Of a stretch of 34,582 nucleotides of DNA, positions 14,492-22,498 are shown piece after piece. The stretch's first letter is position 1; each line of letters starts with the position of its first letter. Source of the DNA: an uncultured Bacilli bacterium. Its GTDB lineage: Bacteria > Bacillota_I > Bacilli_A > RFN20 > CAG-826. The notes beneath the pieces were generated by a model, which worked only from the letters and a program-made list of their open reading frames with translations, ran no database searches and had not been told where the DNA came from. Made by a program: the position numbers and the translations under genes. The DNA lies in NCBI GenBank assembly GCA_944376605.1, contig CALWDE010000008.1, positions 1-34,582 of the forward strand. Direction: 5' to 3'.

Positions 14492-15541
14492 TTATTTTTC
14501 CTCCTTAGCAGCAGGGGCTTGTGCTTCCGCTGCCGTTTCACCAGAAGCGGCTTTGGCAGCAGCGTCTCTTTCTGCTTTCTTAGCAGCCCATCTTGCTGCA
14601 CGTTCTTGTTGTAAACGGGCCATTCTCTCTTCTCTTTCTTTTCTTTGCTGACGGATGAGAGCTTTTCTTTGTTCATTTGCAATATCTGCAGCGCGAATGG
14701 CGTCTTTCATAGTAGCCTCTTCGCTTGCATCTTTCGTATAGGCAATCTCAGTAGCGCCACCTTTTGCCTCAGCAATCGCATCGGCTAAGACAGCAACAAG
14801 CAAACGAACAGAAGCAGAACCATCATTATTGGCACCAATAGGATAGGTGCAAACGGTTGGGTCGTCATTTGTATCACATAAAGCAAAGACAGGGATGCCA
14901 AGAGTATTGGCCTCTTTTACAGCGTTATGTTCGACAGTAGGATCGGTAACGATAAGAGCTTGAGGAGTGCGACGCATCTCCTTAATACCGCCTAAATTCT
15001 TTGATAACTTTTCTAAAAGTTTGCGGTTTGCAGCTTGCTCTTTCTTCGAGAGTCTTTCCATGCTGCCATCTTCTTCCATTTGCTCTAAATCTTTGAGCTT
15101 CTTAATACGGGTAAGAATGGTACGGAAATTGGTTAAAGTTCCGCCTAACCAGCGATTGGTAATATAGAAAGAGCCAGAACGAGTTGCCTCATCAATGACC
15201 GCTTGCTTGCTGGATGGCTTTGTGCCTACAAAAAGAACTTTTCCGCCCGCCTTAGCGATTTCATAAAGCTTATGATAAGCCTCTTCGGTGGCTGCAGCAG
15301 ATTTGACTAAGTCGATGATATGGATGTTATTTCTTGCCCCATAAATAAGATCTTGCATTTTGGGGTTCCATCTACGAGTTTGATGACCAAACTGGACACC
15401 AGCCTCTAAGAGTTTTCTTACGGTCATAATTGGGGCGTTGGTGTCATGATAAACATCCGCCATTGTTACCGTTTCTTCGCTTCCTGTGGAAGCATTTTCG
15501 GGTGTTTCTACCACCACTTCTTCTTTTACTTCTTCTGACAT
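14492..15541 (-). CDS. rpsB: 30S ribosomal protein S2 with N- and C-terminal extensions
   Basis: S2 is a structural protein of the small subunit. The core begins near residue 37 (TVRKLLEAGVQFGHQTRRWNPKM) and includes NNIHIIDLVKSA, FVGTKPSSKQAVIDEA, ITNRWLGGTLTNF and IGANNDGSASVRLL. At 349 residues it is about 100 longer than B. subtilis S2. There is an acidic 36-residue N-terminal extension, and residues ~288-349 form a charged Ala/Lys/Glu/Arg tail likely to be helical. ATG 15541 has an AAGGAG site 5 nt upstream; the upstream GTG 15589 is rejected. It heads rpsB-tsf behind a long leader. Confidence 0.97.
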   Translation of the reverse strand: MSEEVKEEVVVETPENASTGSEETVTMADVYHDTNAPIMTVRKLLEAGVQFGHQTRRWNPKMQDLIYGARNNIHIIDLVKSAAATEEAYHKLYEIAKAGGKVLFVGTKPSSKQAVIDEATRSGSFYITNRWLGGTLTNFRTILTRIKKLKDLEQMEEDGSMERLSKKEQAANRKLLEKLSKNLGGIKEMRRTPQALIVTDPTVEHNAVKEANTLGIPVFALCDTNDDPTVCTYPIGANNDGSASVRLLVAVLADAIAEAKGGATEIAYTKDASEEATMKDAIRAADIANEQRKALIRQQRKEREERMARLQQERAARWAAKKAERDAAAKAASGETAAEAQAPAAKEEK

Positions 15542-15677
15542 TTTGTCTCCTTCGTGTTTATTTCCTCCCTTGCTTCCAAAAGTTCCCACTCGCTATGCTT
15601 TTTAAGCGTCTTTGCCCATAGCAAGAACACCGGGTCTTCATTCACAAGGTGTGCATTTTGGCAACAAAAAAGTGCCG
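15542..15677 (-). promoter_or_regulatory. Structured 5' leader of rpsB
   Basis: About 136 nt separate the predicted transcription start (~15677) from the rpsB ATG. On the minus strand the leader has a GGCAC/TTGCC pair, a CACACC and GGTGTT pair, and a GCTATG/CATAGC stem enclosing about 19 nt, before the ribosome-binding site. Leaders of this size before rpsB often mediate autoregulation by S2. The exact fold is inference, and no match to a named RNA family is claimed. Confidence 0.5.
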
Positions 15678-15683
15678 TGAAGA

Positions 15684-15712
15684 ATAATACGCCACGAAAA
15701 AGCGTCTCTCAA
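15684..15712 (-). promoter_or_regulatory. Promoter for rpsB-tsf
   Basis: TTGAGA (15712-15707) and TATTAT (15689-15684) are separated by exactly 17 nt on the minus strand. Each matches consensus at 5 of 6 bases. The -35 directly abuts the xerC stop codon. Confidence 0.85.
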
Positions 15713-15714
15713 TG

Positions 15715-16620
15715 CTAACTTTTATCATTCTTGTTTTCGATGGAGAATGCTTTGTCGTATTCTTCTTTTAACATCTTCCCAGATACATGCGTATAAATGG
15801 TTGTAGTTCCTAGTGATTTATGCCCTAAAAGAGTTTGGATAAGACGTAAATCCGCGCCTTTATCTAGAAGAATCGTAGCAAAAGTGTGACGCAATTCGTG
15901 AGGATGCACGCCAAGAGGCAAACCAATTCTCTCTTGGAGCTTCTTAAGAAGATATTCCACGCCTCTTACGGTCAATCTTTTTCCGTTTGCGTTTAAAAAC
16001 ATAGCCTCTTCTTTTTCGTTTTTTATAAGAAGTGGCCTGCATTCTTTCTCGTAGAGTAATAATGCTTCTTTTGTTTTTTCGTCAAAAGGAACAATTCTTT
16101 CTTTTTTTCCTTTTCCTTGTACACGTAACAAGCGGCGAGAAAAATCAAAGGAGCGGCAATTGAGTTTTGTTAACTCACCTACACGGATTCCGCTCGATAA
16201 AAATAAAAGTAAAATCGCTTGATCACGAAGAGAGAGAAAATCTTCTCTTTTTCCGTTTTTCTCTAGCAGGCGTTCCTTTTGTCCTTCCGATAAAACGTCA
16301 GGAAGAGAGTTTCGTCTTTTTGGAGAAGTTATCCCTGCTAAAGGTGAATAAGAGACGATATTCTCTTCTTTCAAAAAAGCATAAAAACCGCGAAGTGTGG
16401 ATAGCCTTCTTGCATTAGAACGTGGAGACACTCCTCTTGCTAATTCATAGGACAAAAATGCACGAATATCTTCTTTTCTAAGGGAAGAAAAAACAAGGCC
16501 TTCGCTTTTTAAGTAAAAAGAAAACTCTTTTAAATCTTCTTGATAACTGGCAATAGTGGCATCCGAATAAGAACGGACATAACGGAGGTAGTCCAAATAT
16601 TTTGCGGCCTCTTTCTCCAT
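15715..16620 (-). CDS. xerC: Tyrosine recombinase XerC/CodV
   Basis: A site-specific recombinase that resolves chromosome dimers at dif. The 301 residues comprise an N-terminal SAM-like domain (1-~95) and a catalytic domain. Catalytic residues are R146 (SSGIRVGEL), the lysine in QGKGKKERIVPF (~170), H241 and R244 (HPHELRH), H267 (LLGHKSLGTT) and the nucleophile Y276 (IYTH). All are present, so it should be active. The topA-xerC linkage matches topA-trmFO-codV in B. subtilis, which favours XerC over an integron or phage integrase. An AAGGG site precedes ATG 16620. Confidence 0.93.
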   Translation of the reverse strand: MEKEAAKYLDYLRYVRSYSDATIASYQEDLKEFSFYLKSEGLVFSSLRKEDIRAFLSYELARGVSPRSNARRLSTLRGFYAFLKEENIVSYSPLAGITSPKRRNSLPDVLSEGQKERLLEKNGKREDFLSLRDQAILLLFLSSGIRVGELTKLNCRSFDFSRRLLRVQGKGKKERIVPFDEKTKEALLLYEKECRPLLIKNEKEEAMFLNANGKRLTVRGVEYLLKKLQERIGLPLGVHPHELRHTFATILLDKGADLRLIQTLLGHKSLGTTTIYTHVSGKMLKEEYDKAFSIENKNDKS

Positions 16621-16679
16621 AATCTCTTCCCTTTCTTGCGCTTTTAATGATAAGGGAGAAGAAGGAAAAAGTTTACGTT

Positions 16680-18770
16680 TTACTTCTTTTCTAATGCTTC
16701 AACGTGACGGCATTTGGGGAAATTGCTGCAGCCTAAAAAGTCACCTTTTTTACTATGACGAATCACAAGCATCCCTGTCTCGCAGTCTGGGCACTTCTTT
16801 ACAGCGACAGGGGCTTCTTTCTTCTCTTCCTTTTCTGCACCTTTAATGTAGTGGCAAGAGGGATAACCGCTGCAACCAATAAACGTTCTCCCTTTTCTGT
16901 CTTTTCTTTCTACAAGAGGTTTGCCGCATAAAGGACAATTTTCTCCTGTATAAACAATCTGCTTTTCCTCTTTTTTGATGTAGTGGCAAGAGGGATATCC
17001 GCTACAGGCTACAAAACTGCCATATTTCCCTTTTTTCACCACAAGAGGTTTGCCGCATAAAGGACAATTTTCTCCTGTTTCTTCATCTGGGTCCTTATAC
17101 ATCTTCTCTGCCACTTCCGAAAACTTCTCCATAAAGGGGTAATAGAATTCATTCATTGCCTCTAAACGAGATTCTTTCCCTTCCTCGATTTCATCGAGTT
17201 TCGTTTCCATGTTCGCTGTATATTCTGGCGAGACCACCTCAGGAAAATACTTTTTAAGAACAATTACAGTTTTCTTTCCTGATTCTGTCGGGGTTAAAAC
17301 TCCCTTATCGGAAGTAACATATCCTCTATCTTTTAAAGTTTTAATGGTCGAAGCATACGTACTTGGTCTTCCAATTCCCTTTTCTTCCATAAGGCGCACA
17401 ACTTTTGCTTCGGTAAAACGGGCAGGAGCTTTGGTAAACTTTTGCTCCCCTTCCTTCTTGGTAATCGAATAGGAAGCGCCCTCTTTTAAAAGAGGCAATT
17501 CTTTCGTTTCTTCCTCTTCTTTCAAAAGCTTTTCAAAGCCGGGGAAAAGCGTCTTCACTCCACTTGCTTTAAAAGTCAAACCATTCACATCAAAAAGGGC
17601 GGTCTGTGTTTCTTCAATCTTATCCGCCATCATCGAAGCTAAAGCGCGTTCATAAATGAGCTTATAAAGACGATATTCATTTTGACTTAAAAAGGGTTTC
17701 ACCATTTCTGGCGTGCGGTGTGTGCCAGTGGGACGAATCGCTTCGTGAGCGTCTTGAATTTTACCGCTTGCTTTTGCAGATTTTGTTTTTCCGCAATAGG
17801 CTTCCCCAAAGCGTTCTACAATGTAAGGTTTTGCATGATGTAAATAAAATTCTGGGCTAATACGCGTAGAGTCTGTTCTCATATACGTAATCAAACCGAC
17901 TTGCTCCCCGTTAATCGAAGCCCCTTCATATAATCGCTGGGCAATAGACTGGGTCAAAGAGGGTGAAAAATGATAACGGTTATAAGCCTCTTGCTGCATG
18001 GTGGAAGTAGTAAAGGCGGGTTTAGAAGGAACATGACGTTCCACTTTTTGCAAGGACACCAAAGCACCAACTTCACCAATTCTTCCTAAGATTTGTTCTG
18101 CTTCTTCCTTGGAATGAATTTCAACAGGTTTTCCGTCAATCTTATCAAGAGAGCAGGTTAAGGGAGTATCTTCCACAAGAAAGGTAGCTTCTATCGTCCA
18201 ATACTCTTTCGGGACAAAAGCAGCAATTTCTTCGTCATTATCAACAATCATGCGAAGGGTTACTGATTGAACGCGGCCTGCTGACTTAGAAGAAATCTTT
18301 CTCTGCAATAAACCAGATAATTTAAAACCAATGATGCGGTCATACATTCTTCTTGTTTCTTGGCTAGAGACAAGATTCATATTGATGTGGCCTGGCTCTT
18401 GCATGGCAAGCTCAATAGCAGGCTTGGTAATCTCATGAAACTGCAGACGTTTTGTCGTATCTAAAGGCAAATGAAGAACTTCTGCCAAATGCCAAGAAAT
18501 TGCTTCTCCTTCGCGGTCAGGGTCGGTAGCTAAAATGACTTCATCCGCTTTTTTGCTTTCTCTTTTTAAAGCATCCACAATTTTCTTTTTATCCGGATTA
18601 ATCACAAAGTCAGGCTGAAAGGAGCGATCCACATCAATCCCTAACCCGCCTTTGCCTTTTGTGCTGAGGTCACGGATATGACCTTGAGAAGCCATCACTT
18701 TATAATCATTCCCTAAATAAGTTTGGATGGTTTCACATTTCTTTGGGGACTCAACAATGACTAATTTCAT
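16680..18770 (-). CDS. topA: DNA topoisomerase I
   Basis: A type IA topoisomerase that relaxes negative supercoils behind RNA polymerase. 696 residues: Toprim domain at the N-terminus (MKLVIVESPKKCETI; ATDPDREGEAISWHL), core domains with the active-site segment GLITYMRTDSTRIS, and three C-terminal four-cysteine zinc ribbons at about 569-598, 612-641 and 660-688. The first two ribbons are nearly identical, down to the DNA level. ATG 18770 has AGGAGG 6 nt upstream. It is the typical length and looks intact. Confidence 0.98.
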   Translation of the reverse strand: MKLVIVESPKKCETIQTYLGNDYKVMASQGHIRDLSTKGKGGLGIDVDRSFQPDFVINPDKKKIVDALKRESKKADEVILATDPDREGEAISWHLAEVLHLPLDTTKRLQFHEITKPAIELAMQEPGHINMNLVSSQETRRMYDRIIGFKLSGLLQRKISSKSAGRVQSVTLRMIVDNDEEIAAFVPKEYWTIEATFLVEDTPLTCSLDKIDGKPVEIHSKEEAEQILGRIGEVGALVSLQKVERHVPSKPAFTTSTMQQEAYNRYHFSPSLTQSIAQRLYEGASINGEQVGLITYMRTDSTRISPEFYLHHAKPYIVERFGEAYCGKTKSAKASGKIQDAHEAIRPTGTHRTPEMVKPFLSQNEYRLYKLIYERALASMMADKIEETQTALFDVNGLTFKASGVKTLFPGFEKLLKEEEETKELPLLKEGASYSITKKEGEQKFTKAPARFTEAKVVRLMEEKGIGRPSTYASTIKTLKDRGYVTSDKGVLTPTESGKKTVIVLKKYFPEVVSPEYTANMETKLDEIEEGKESRLEAMNEFYYPFMEKFSEVAEKMYKDPDEETGENCPLCGKPLVVKKGKYGSFVACSGYPSCHYIKKEEKQIVYTGENCPLCGKPLVERKDRKGRTFIGCSGYPSCHYIKGAEKEEKKEAPVAVKKCPDCETGMLVIRHSKKGDFLGCSNFPKCRHVEALEKK
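16847..17078. repeat. Tandem duplication of a zinc-ribbon module inside topA
   Basis: Two copies, about 130 nt apart, share near-identical stretches. One stretch begins at 16912 and 17041, reading ACAAGAGGTTTGCCGCATAA and onward for about 37 nt. The other begins at 16847 and 16979, reading TGTAGTGGCAAGAGGGATA. They encode CPLCGKPLV and CSGYPSCHYIK in both ribbons. Confidence 0.85.
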
Positions 18771-18794
18771 ACCATGCCTCCTACTCGGCTAGAA

Positions 18795-18823
18795 AATATA
18801 GGGTGCTTCTTTTTCTAAAACAA
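18795..18823 (-). promoter_or_regulatory. Promoter for topA
   Basis: TTGTTT (18823-18818) and TATATT (18800-18795) lie 17 nt apart on the minus strand. The -10 matches at 5 of 6 bases and the -35 at 4 of 6. The predicted leader is about 18 nt and includes the AGGAGG site. Confidence 0.6.
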
Positions 18824-18847
18824 GGAAAGATTTTTTCCTTTTTCCTT

Positions 18848-18868
18848 ATAAATAAAACCTTTATTTAT
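18848..18868. repeat. A/T-only hairpin between dprA and topA
   Basis: ATAAATAAA and TTTATTTAT form a perfect 9-bp stem around ACC, just past the dprA stop. The stem is weak, and the following T run is only on the plus-strand side, so it is not a clear dprA terminator. Confidence 0.3.
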
Positions 18869-18872
18869 CTTT

Positions 18873-19673
18873 TTAAAAAATTTCTTCTTTTTCGCTTTTA
18901 TCTCCCAGCATAAAAAGGATATCCCTAATATCTTCCACCAAATATGCTCCTTGATTAATAAGGGCGTTACATAAGGAATCTTCCCCGGCTGGAAAAGGGA
19001 CGCAGCCTATCTCTTTTGTTAGTCCAACAGCGTAATCTACCGTAATTTTTGTTCCGCTTTTTCTTTTAGCCTCTCCAACAATCAAAGCCCGGCTTAAACC
19101 TGCGAGCAAGCGGTTTCTCATAGGAAAATGAGAAGAATCGGGTTTTGTTCCTGGAGGATATTCGCTTAGAAGCAATCCGCATTCCTTGATTTTCTGATAA
19201 GTATCACGGGAAGAAGCAGGATAACAAATATCCACTCCGCACCCTAAAACTGCCACAGGATTTCCGCCCGCTTCAAGCGCTCCTTTTGCTGCTTCCGTAT
19301 CAATTCCTTTGGCTAAGCCCGTCACAAGATGGTAACCTGCCTCAGAGATACCTTTCGCAAGTTTTCGTGCCATCTTTAGCCCATAAGAAGAAGCCTCACG
19401 CGACCCAATATAAGTCACACATTTTTCTTCCTTTTCAATTAAGGAAAAATCGCCCTCATAGAAGAGGCAAAGGGGCGGCTTCCAAACGTTCTTTAAAGCT
19501 GCTGGATACTCCGGATCAATCAAAGTAACGTATTTGCCTTCTCCAAACTGCCGCTTTGCTTCTTCTATGTCCTCGTTAGATAAATACTCATGTCGACGTA
19601 CAGCAGCAACCTCTTTCTCCCAGTCTCCGCCATAACGCATCGCTAAAGTTAAAATGATTTCTCTTCCTTTCAA
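18873..19673 (-). CDS. dprA: DNA-processing protein DprA/Smf
   Basis: It binds incoming single-stranded DNA and loads RecA during natural transformation. 266 residues with the Rossmann-like DprA fold: VTYIGSREASSYGLKMARKLAKGISEAGYHLVTGLAKGIDTEAAKGAL, GCGVDICYPASSRDTYQKI, LLSEYPPGTKPDSSHFPMRNRLLAGLSRALIVGEAKRKSGTKITVDYA. The N-terminus (1-65) is a shortened SAM/helix-hairpin-helix-like region, and no C-terminal winged helix is obvious. The start is TTG 19673, chosen because AGGAGG lies 8 nt upstream; no suitable ATG exists. That site lies in a hairpin. Other competence genes are not visible in the window. Confidence 0.94.
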   Translation of the reverse strand: MKGREIILTLAMRYGGDWEKEVAAVRRHEYLSNEDIEEAKRQFGEGKYVTLIDPEYPAALKNVWKPPLCLFYEGDFSLIEKEEKCVTYIGSREASSYGLKMARKLAKGISEAGYHLVTGLAKGIDTEAAKGALEAGGNPVAVLGCGVDICYPASSRDTYQKIKECGLLLSEYPPGTKPDSSHFPMRNRLLAGLSRALIVGEAKRKSGTKITVDYAVGLTKEIGCVPFPAGEDSLCNALINQGAYLVEDIRDILFMLGDKSEKEEIF

Positions 19674-19681
19674 ACTCTCTT

Positions 19682-19703
19682 CCTCCTACATAGATATAGG
19701 AGG
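19682..19703 (-). promoter_or_regulatory. Hairpin sequestering the dprA ribosome-binding site
   Basis: On the minus strand CCTCCTA-TATCTATG-TAGGAGG forms a perfect 7-bp stem. The 3' arm is the AGGAGG Shine-Dalgarno of dprA, which would be masked when folded. It has no T run after it, so it is not a terminator. Confidence 0.6.
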
Positions 19704-19723
19704 GCAAAAAGAGAAATGGCCTT

Positions 19724-20344
19724 TTAAAATAATTTTAACTGCTCTGCTGCATTTTTCGAGACAGGCTCAAAAGAGAAACGATGTACCCCGCGTATGGGAC
19801 CATAAATACGTAATGCATCAAGATGCTCTCTTGTCCCGTATCCCTTATTTTTCTTAAACCCGTACTGCGGATAAATAGTATCTAAATCCATCATGTAACG
19901 ATCACGGGTTACTTTGGCAAGAATCGAAGCTGCTGCAACATTGAGGCATTTTGCATCTGCCTTCACAAGAGGCACAACAAGTGCACCCATATTTTTTAGG
20001 GGCATTGCGTCAGTAATAATAAGATCAGGTTTTGGGAAAAGACGCCGCAAAGCATCCTCCATTGCCTTCTGTGTCGCTCGATAAATATTTAAACGGTCAA
20101 TATCTTCAGGAGGGAGAGAAACAACACTCCAAGATAAACATTCATGAAGAATTACTTCGTATAGTTCTTCTCTTTTCTTCTCAGATAGTTTCTTGCTATC
20201 GTTAATTTCTTCATTCTCGTAAGAGGGAGGAAAAATAACTGCTGCCGCCATTACAGGGCCAGCAAGTGGTCCTCTGCCAGCTTCATCTACCCCTGCAACA
20301 TAAGCAAATCCGTCTTGGTAATAACGTCTTTCATAATTCAGCAT
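19724..20344 (-). CDS. rnhB: Ribonuclease HII
   Basis: It nicks RNA-DNA hybrids at embedded ribonucleotides. 206 residues. The active-site motif AGVDEAGRGPLAGPV is at 17-31 (D20, E21). ITDAMPL and VKADAKCLNVAAASILAKVTRDRYM supply the remaining acidic residues, and YGFKKNKGYGTREHLDALRIYGPIRGVHRFSF is the C-terminal block. Start ATG 20344 has GGAGG 6 nt upstream and overlaps the rbgA 3' end by 14 nt. rbgA-rnhB is the Bacillus order. Confidence 0.97.
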   Translation of the reverse strand: MLNYERRYYQDGFAYVAGVDEAGRGPLAGPVMAAAVIFPPSYENEEINDSKKLSEKKREELYEVILHECLSWSVVSLPPEDIDRLNIYRATQKAMEDALRRLFPKPDLIITDAMPLKNMGALVVPLVKADAKCLNVAAASILAKVTRDRYMMDLDTIYPQYGFKKNKGYGTREHLDALRIYGPIRGVHRFSFEPVSKNAAEQLKLF

Positions 20345-21206
20345 AGGGTTCCTCCAAAGAGAATCTTCCTAAGATACCATCACGGAATTCTCTTAATAAT
20401 AATTTTTCTGTTTCTTCTTTTTGAATATTTGCTCCCTTTCCTAAATAACCTCTATTGGTAGCAACTTTTACCAAAATATCTTCCGGAGTAAACTCTCTTA
20501 CATTGTCAATCTCATAACGATCTTTTAAGGCGAAAGGATATTTTTCTTGCAGAAAATGATAAAGAGCAAGGTAGAGTTCATGAGTAGGCAAAATCACGTC
20601 TGGCAAAGCTCCAAGTAATGCTAAGCGGACAGCATCTTCATGATTTTCATAACGCATTGGTAAAATACCAGGAGTATCAAGAAGAGTGATGCCTCCTTTA
20701 AGGCGAATCCACTGTTCTGCCCGTGTGACTCCAGGCCGGTTTTCACTTTTCACCTTACTTCTACCTGCAAGGGCATTAATAAACGTGGATTTTCCCACAT
20801 TAGGCAATCCAAATACCAAAATACGTGCATCTTGCTTTTTCATGCCAAATCTGGCTTCTTTTTCTCGTTTTTTGCTAAGTAATGGAGCACTTTCTCTCTC
20901 TAAAATGGTATTTAGCTTGCCTTTTTGCATTAAATTAGAAGAAAAACAAAGAGTTCCTTGTTTTTTGTAAAAAGATAGCCATTTTGCAGTGATATTTGGA
21001 TCTGCACGATCCTCTTTGGAAAGAAGTAAAAGGCGAGGCTTATTGCCAGCTAAGAGAGAAAAAAGAGGATTTCTAGAACTTTCTGGAGCACGAGCATCGG
21101 TTATTTCTATAAGAAAATCCGCGCTTTTTACGTAGGGAGAAAGGCGTTCTAGTGCCTTCTTCATGTGACCAGGAAAATGATGGATTCCTTGCTGCATTTG
21201 ACTCAT
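20331..21206 (-). CDS. rbgA: Ribosome biogenesis GTPase RbgA/YlqF
   Basis: A circularly permuted GTPase needed for late assembly of the 50S subunit. 291 residues from ATG 21206, which overlaps the lepB stop as ATGA and has GGGAGG upstream. IHHFPGHMKKA opens the protein. G4-like SKED is at 63-66, then G1 GLPNVGKS at 133-140, G2 PGVT at 158-161 and G3 DTPG at 177-180. G4 is normally NKxD, so serine replaces asparagine. The C-terminal helical domain (after ~200) matches the family. A longer in-frame reading from 21293 lies inside lepB and is rejected. Confidence 0.95.
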   Translation of the reverse strand: MSQMQQGIHHFPGHMKKALERLSPYVKSADFLIEITDARAPESSRNPLFSLLAGNKPRLLLLSKEDRADPNITAKWLSFYKKQGTLCFSSNLMQKGKLNTILERESAPLLSKKREKEARFGMKKQDARILVFGLPNVGKSTFINALAGRSKVKSENRPGVTRAEQWIRLKGGITLLDTPGILPMRYENHEDAVRLALLGALPDVILPTHELYLALYHFLQEKYPFALKDRYEIDNVREFTPEDILVKVATNRGYLGKGANIQKEETEKLLLREFRDGILGRFSLEEPYAEL

Positions 21207-21994
21207 ATCATTTCCACCTCCCATGGCCAGCGATAGGATAAAAAGGTAGTAGAACCGTCTGCGGGGCGATAAGAGCAGCTGCCAATAATGCAAATCGCTT
21301 TCCCAATAAGCGAGGAAGAAGAAACTGGTCCTTCAAATCTGCTATCATCGGAAGCGCCACTACGGCGGTTATCACCAAGCAAAAAATATTCATCTTCCTC
21401 TAAAGTAAGGGGGGCCATCTCTCCTGTTTGGGGCAAACTTTCTTCAAATAACTCTTTCTCTTCTCCAAACAAAAAATCTTGTGGAGTTAAAGTACCGTTG
21501 ATAAAAAGATTGCCTTCCTTATCAAAAGAAACTGTTTCTCCTGGCATACCAATAATTCTTTTAATTTTAGGAGAGGCGCCACTTGTTAACTCTCCATTTG
21601 TTAAAAAATCATCATCAAAATAAGTAATGACAACCGAATATCTTTCTAAAGAGTCACGAAAAGAAGGAGAGTTATCCATTAAGCCAAAATCACAATGATA
21701 TTCCACTCCTTCCCCACCACTAAAACTGCCAATATTTTCTGGAGCAATATCTTGTTTGACACCATCAATATACATGGTGGCATTTTCGTTTAAAGAAGGA
21801 TACATGGAGCTACCATTTACCACAAAAGTAGCATATGCATAACGCCAATAAATAATTTGTGATCCAGCGGAAAGTAGTAAGACAAAAAGAATCAAAAAAA
21901 GAACGCGAAAGAGTACAGAAAAAACTCTCTTCCAAGAGAAAGGAGTTTTCTTCCTTAAAGGAGGTAAATTATGTTCGCGACAAGCTTGATTCAT
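21203..21994 (-). CDS. lepB: Type I signal peptidase
   Basis: It cleaves signal peptides on the outer face of the membrane. 263 residues: a basic cytoplasmic N-terminus, one membrane anchor (~28-50), then the catalytic domain. The nucleophile is S63 in NGSSMYPSL, the lysine base is K145 in PKIKRIIGMPGE, and YFLLGDNRRSGASDDSRFEGPV is box E. The stretch between the two catalytic boxes (~70-140) is longer than in minimal Gram-positive enzymes. No Shine-Dalgarno precedes ATG 21994, but TATAAT is 7 nt upstream. First gene of lepB-rbgA-rnhB, as in many Bacilli. Confidence 0.95.
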   Translation of the reverse strand: MNQACREHNLPPLRKKTPFSWKRVFSVLFRVLFLILFVLLLSAGSQIIYWRYAYATFVVNGSSMYPSLNENATMYIDGVKQDIAPENIGSFSGGEGVEYHCDFGLMDNSPSFRDSLERYSVVITYFDDDFLTNGELTSGASPKIKRIIGMPGETVSFDKEGNLFINGTLTPQDFLFGEEKELFEESLPQTGEMAPLTLEEDEYFLLGDNRRSGASDDSRFEGPVSSSSLIGKAICIIGSCSYRPADGSTTFLSYRWPWEVEMI

Positions 21995-22001
21995 ATGACA
22001 A

Positions 22002-22007
22002 ATTATA
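22002..22007 (-). promoter_or_regulatory. -10 box 7 nt before lepB ATG (leaderless candidate)
   Basis: A perfect TATAAT on the minus strand, 7 nt before ATG 21994 and directly after the rplS terminator T run. There is no ribosome-binding site and no clear -35, since the region where it would sit is the terminator stem. Confidence 0.6.
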
Positions 22008-22008
22008 G

Positions 22009-22035
22009 CGAAAGAAAAAGCCCCCGTAGGGGCTT
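22009..22035 (-). terminator. Intrinsic terminator of rplS
   Basis: AAGCCCC-TACG-GGGGCTT is a perfect 7-bp stem on the minus strand (22035-22018), followed by TTTTC. It lies 15 nt past the rplS stop. Confidence 0.92.
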
Positions 22036-22050
22036 AGTTTTTGAAGAAGC

Positions 22051-22413
22051 TTATTTACTCGCTTTTGCTTCCGCCTCTTTGATACGGGCAGCCTTCCCAG
22101 AGAGCTTACGCAAATAGTGAATCTTCGCGCGGCGGACCTTACCATGACGAACCACTTCAATCTTAGCAATCGAAGGGGTATGGATTGGCCAAATTCTTTC
22201 TACGCCAATGCCATCAGAGATTTTGCGAACTGTGAAGGTTTCGCTAACCCCATGACCTTGACGAGAGATGACCACGCCTTCAAACACCTGAATGCGTTCC
22301 TTCTTGTTTTCGACAATACGGACAGAAACTCTAACCGTATCACCGGACGAGAAGCTCGGGATGTCGTTCCGAATCTGACGGGAAGTGACTTCTTCGACCA
22401 AATTTAAGTTCAT
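22051..22413 (-). CDS. rplS: 50S ribosomal protein L19
   Basis: L19 sits at the subunit interface and contributes to an intersubunit bridge. At 120 residues it is close to the usual 115. [32 protein letters not shown] (19-50), the [48 protein letters not shown] block and a basic C-terminus are all present. A GGAGG site is 9 nt before ATG 22413. Usually rplS follows trmD on the same strand; here it is a single-gene unit with its own promoter, leader and terminator. Confidence 0.98.
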   Translation of the reverse strand: MNLNLVEEVTSRQIRNDIPSFSSGDTVRVSVRIVENKKERIQVFEGVVISRQGHGVSETFTVRKISDGIGVERIWPIHTPSIAKIEVVRHGKVRRAKIHYLRKLSGKAARIKEAEAKASK

Positions 22414-22492
22414 GAGTCATTTCCTCCTATATTTTTCTCCCGGGTTCATAGCACGGCCTTGCTAGCGGAGCCCGACTCACGTTCAAACGTGC
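22414..22492 (-). promoter_or_regulatory. L19-type structured leader of rplS
   Basis: About 80 nt separate the predicted start from the rplS ATG. On the minus strand the leader has a GCACGTT-TG-AACGTG hairpin, then a GC-rich segment in which CGGGCTC and AACCCGGGAG can pair around GCTAGC and GGCCGTGC. Firmicutes commonly carry an L19 leader RNA before rplS. Position and size fit, but the match is by eye. Confidence 0.55.
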
Positions 22493-22498
22493 TTTCGA

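Noticed and set aside
15542-15589. GTG start adding 16 residues to S2
   Set aside because: It lies in the untranslated leader and lacks S2 similarity; ATG 15541 has AAGGAG.
18781-18872. A standard terminator for dprA
   Set aside because: The A/T hairpin and the AAGGAAA/TTTCCTT pair lack a T run on the minus-strand side.
21207-21293. Upstream start for RbgA
   Set aside because: The extra 29 residues are the lepB tail read in another frame; ATG 21206 overlaps the lepB stop and has a strong ribosome-binding site.
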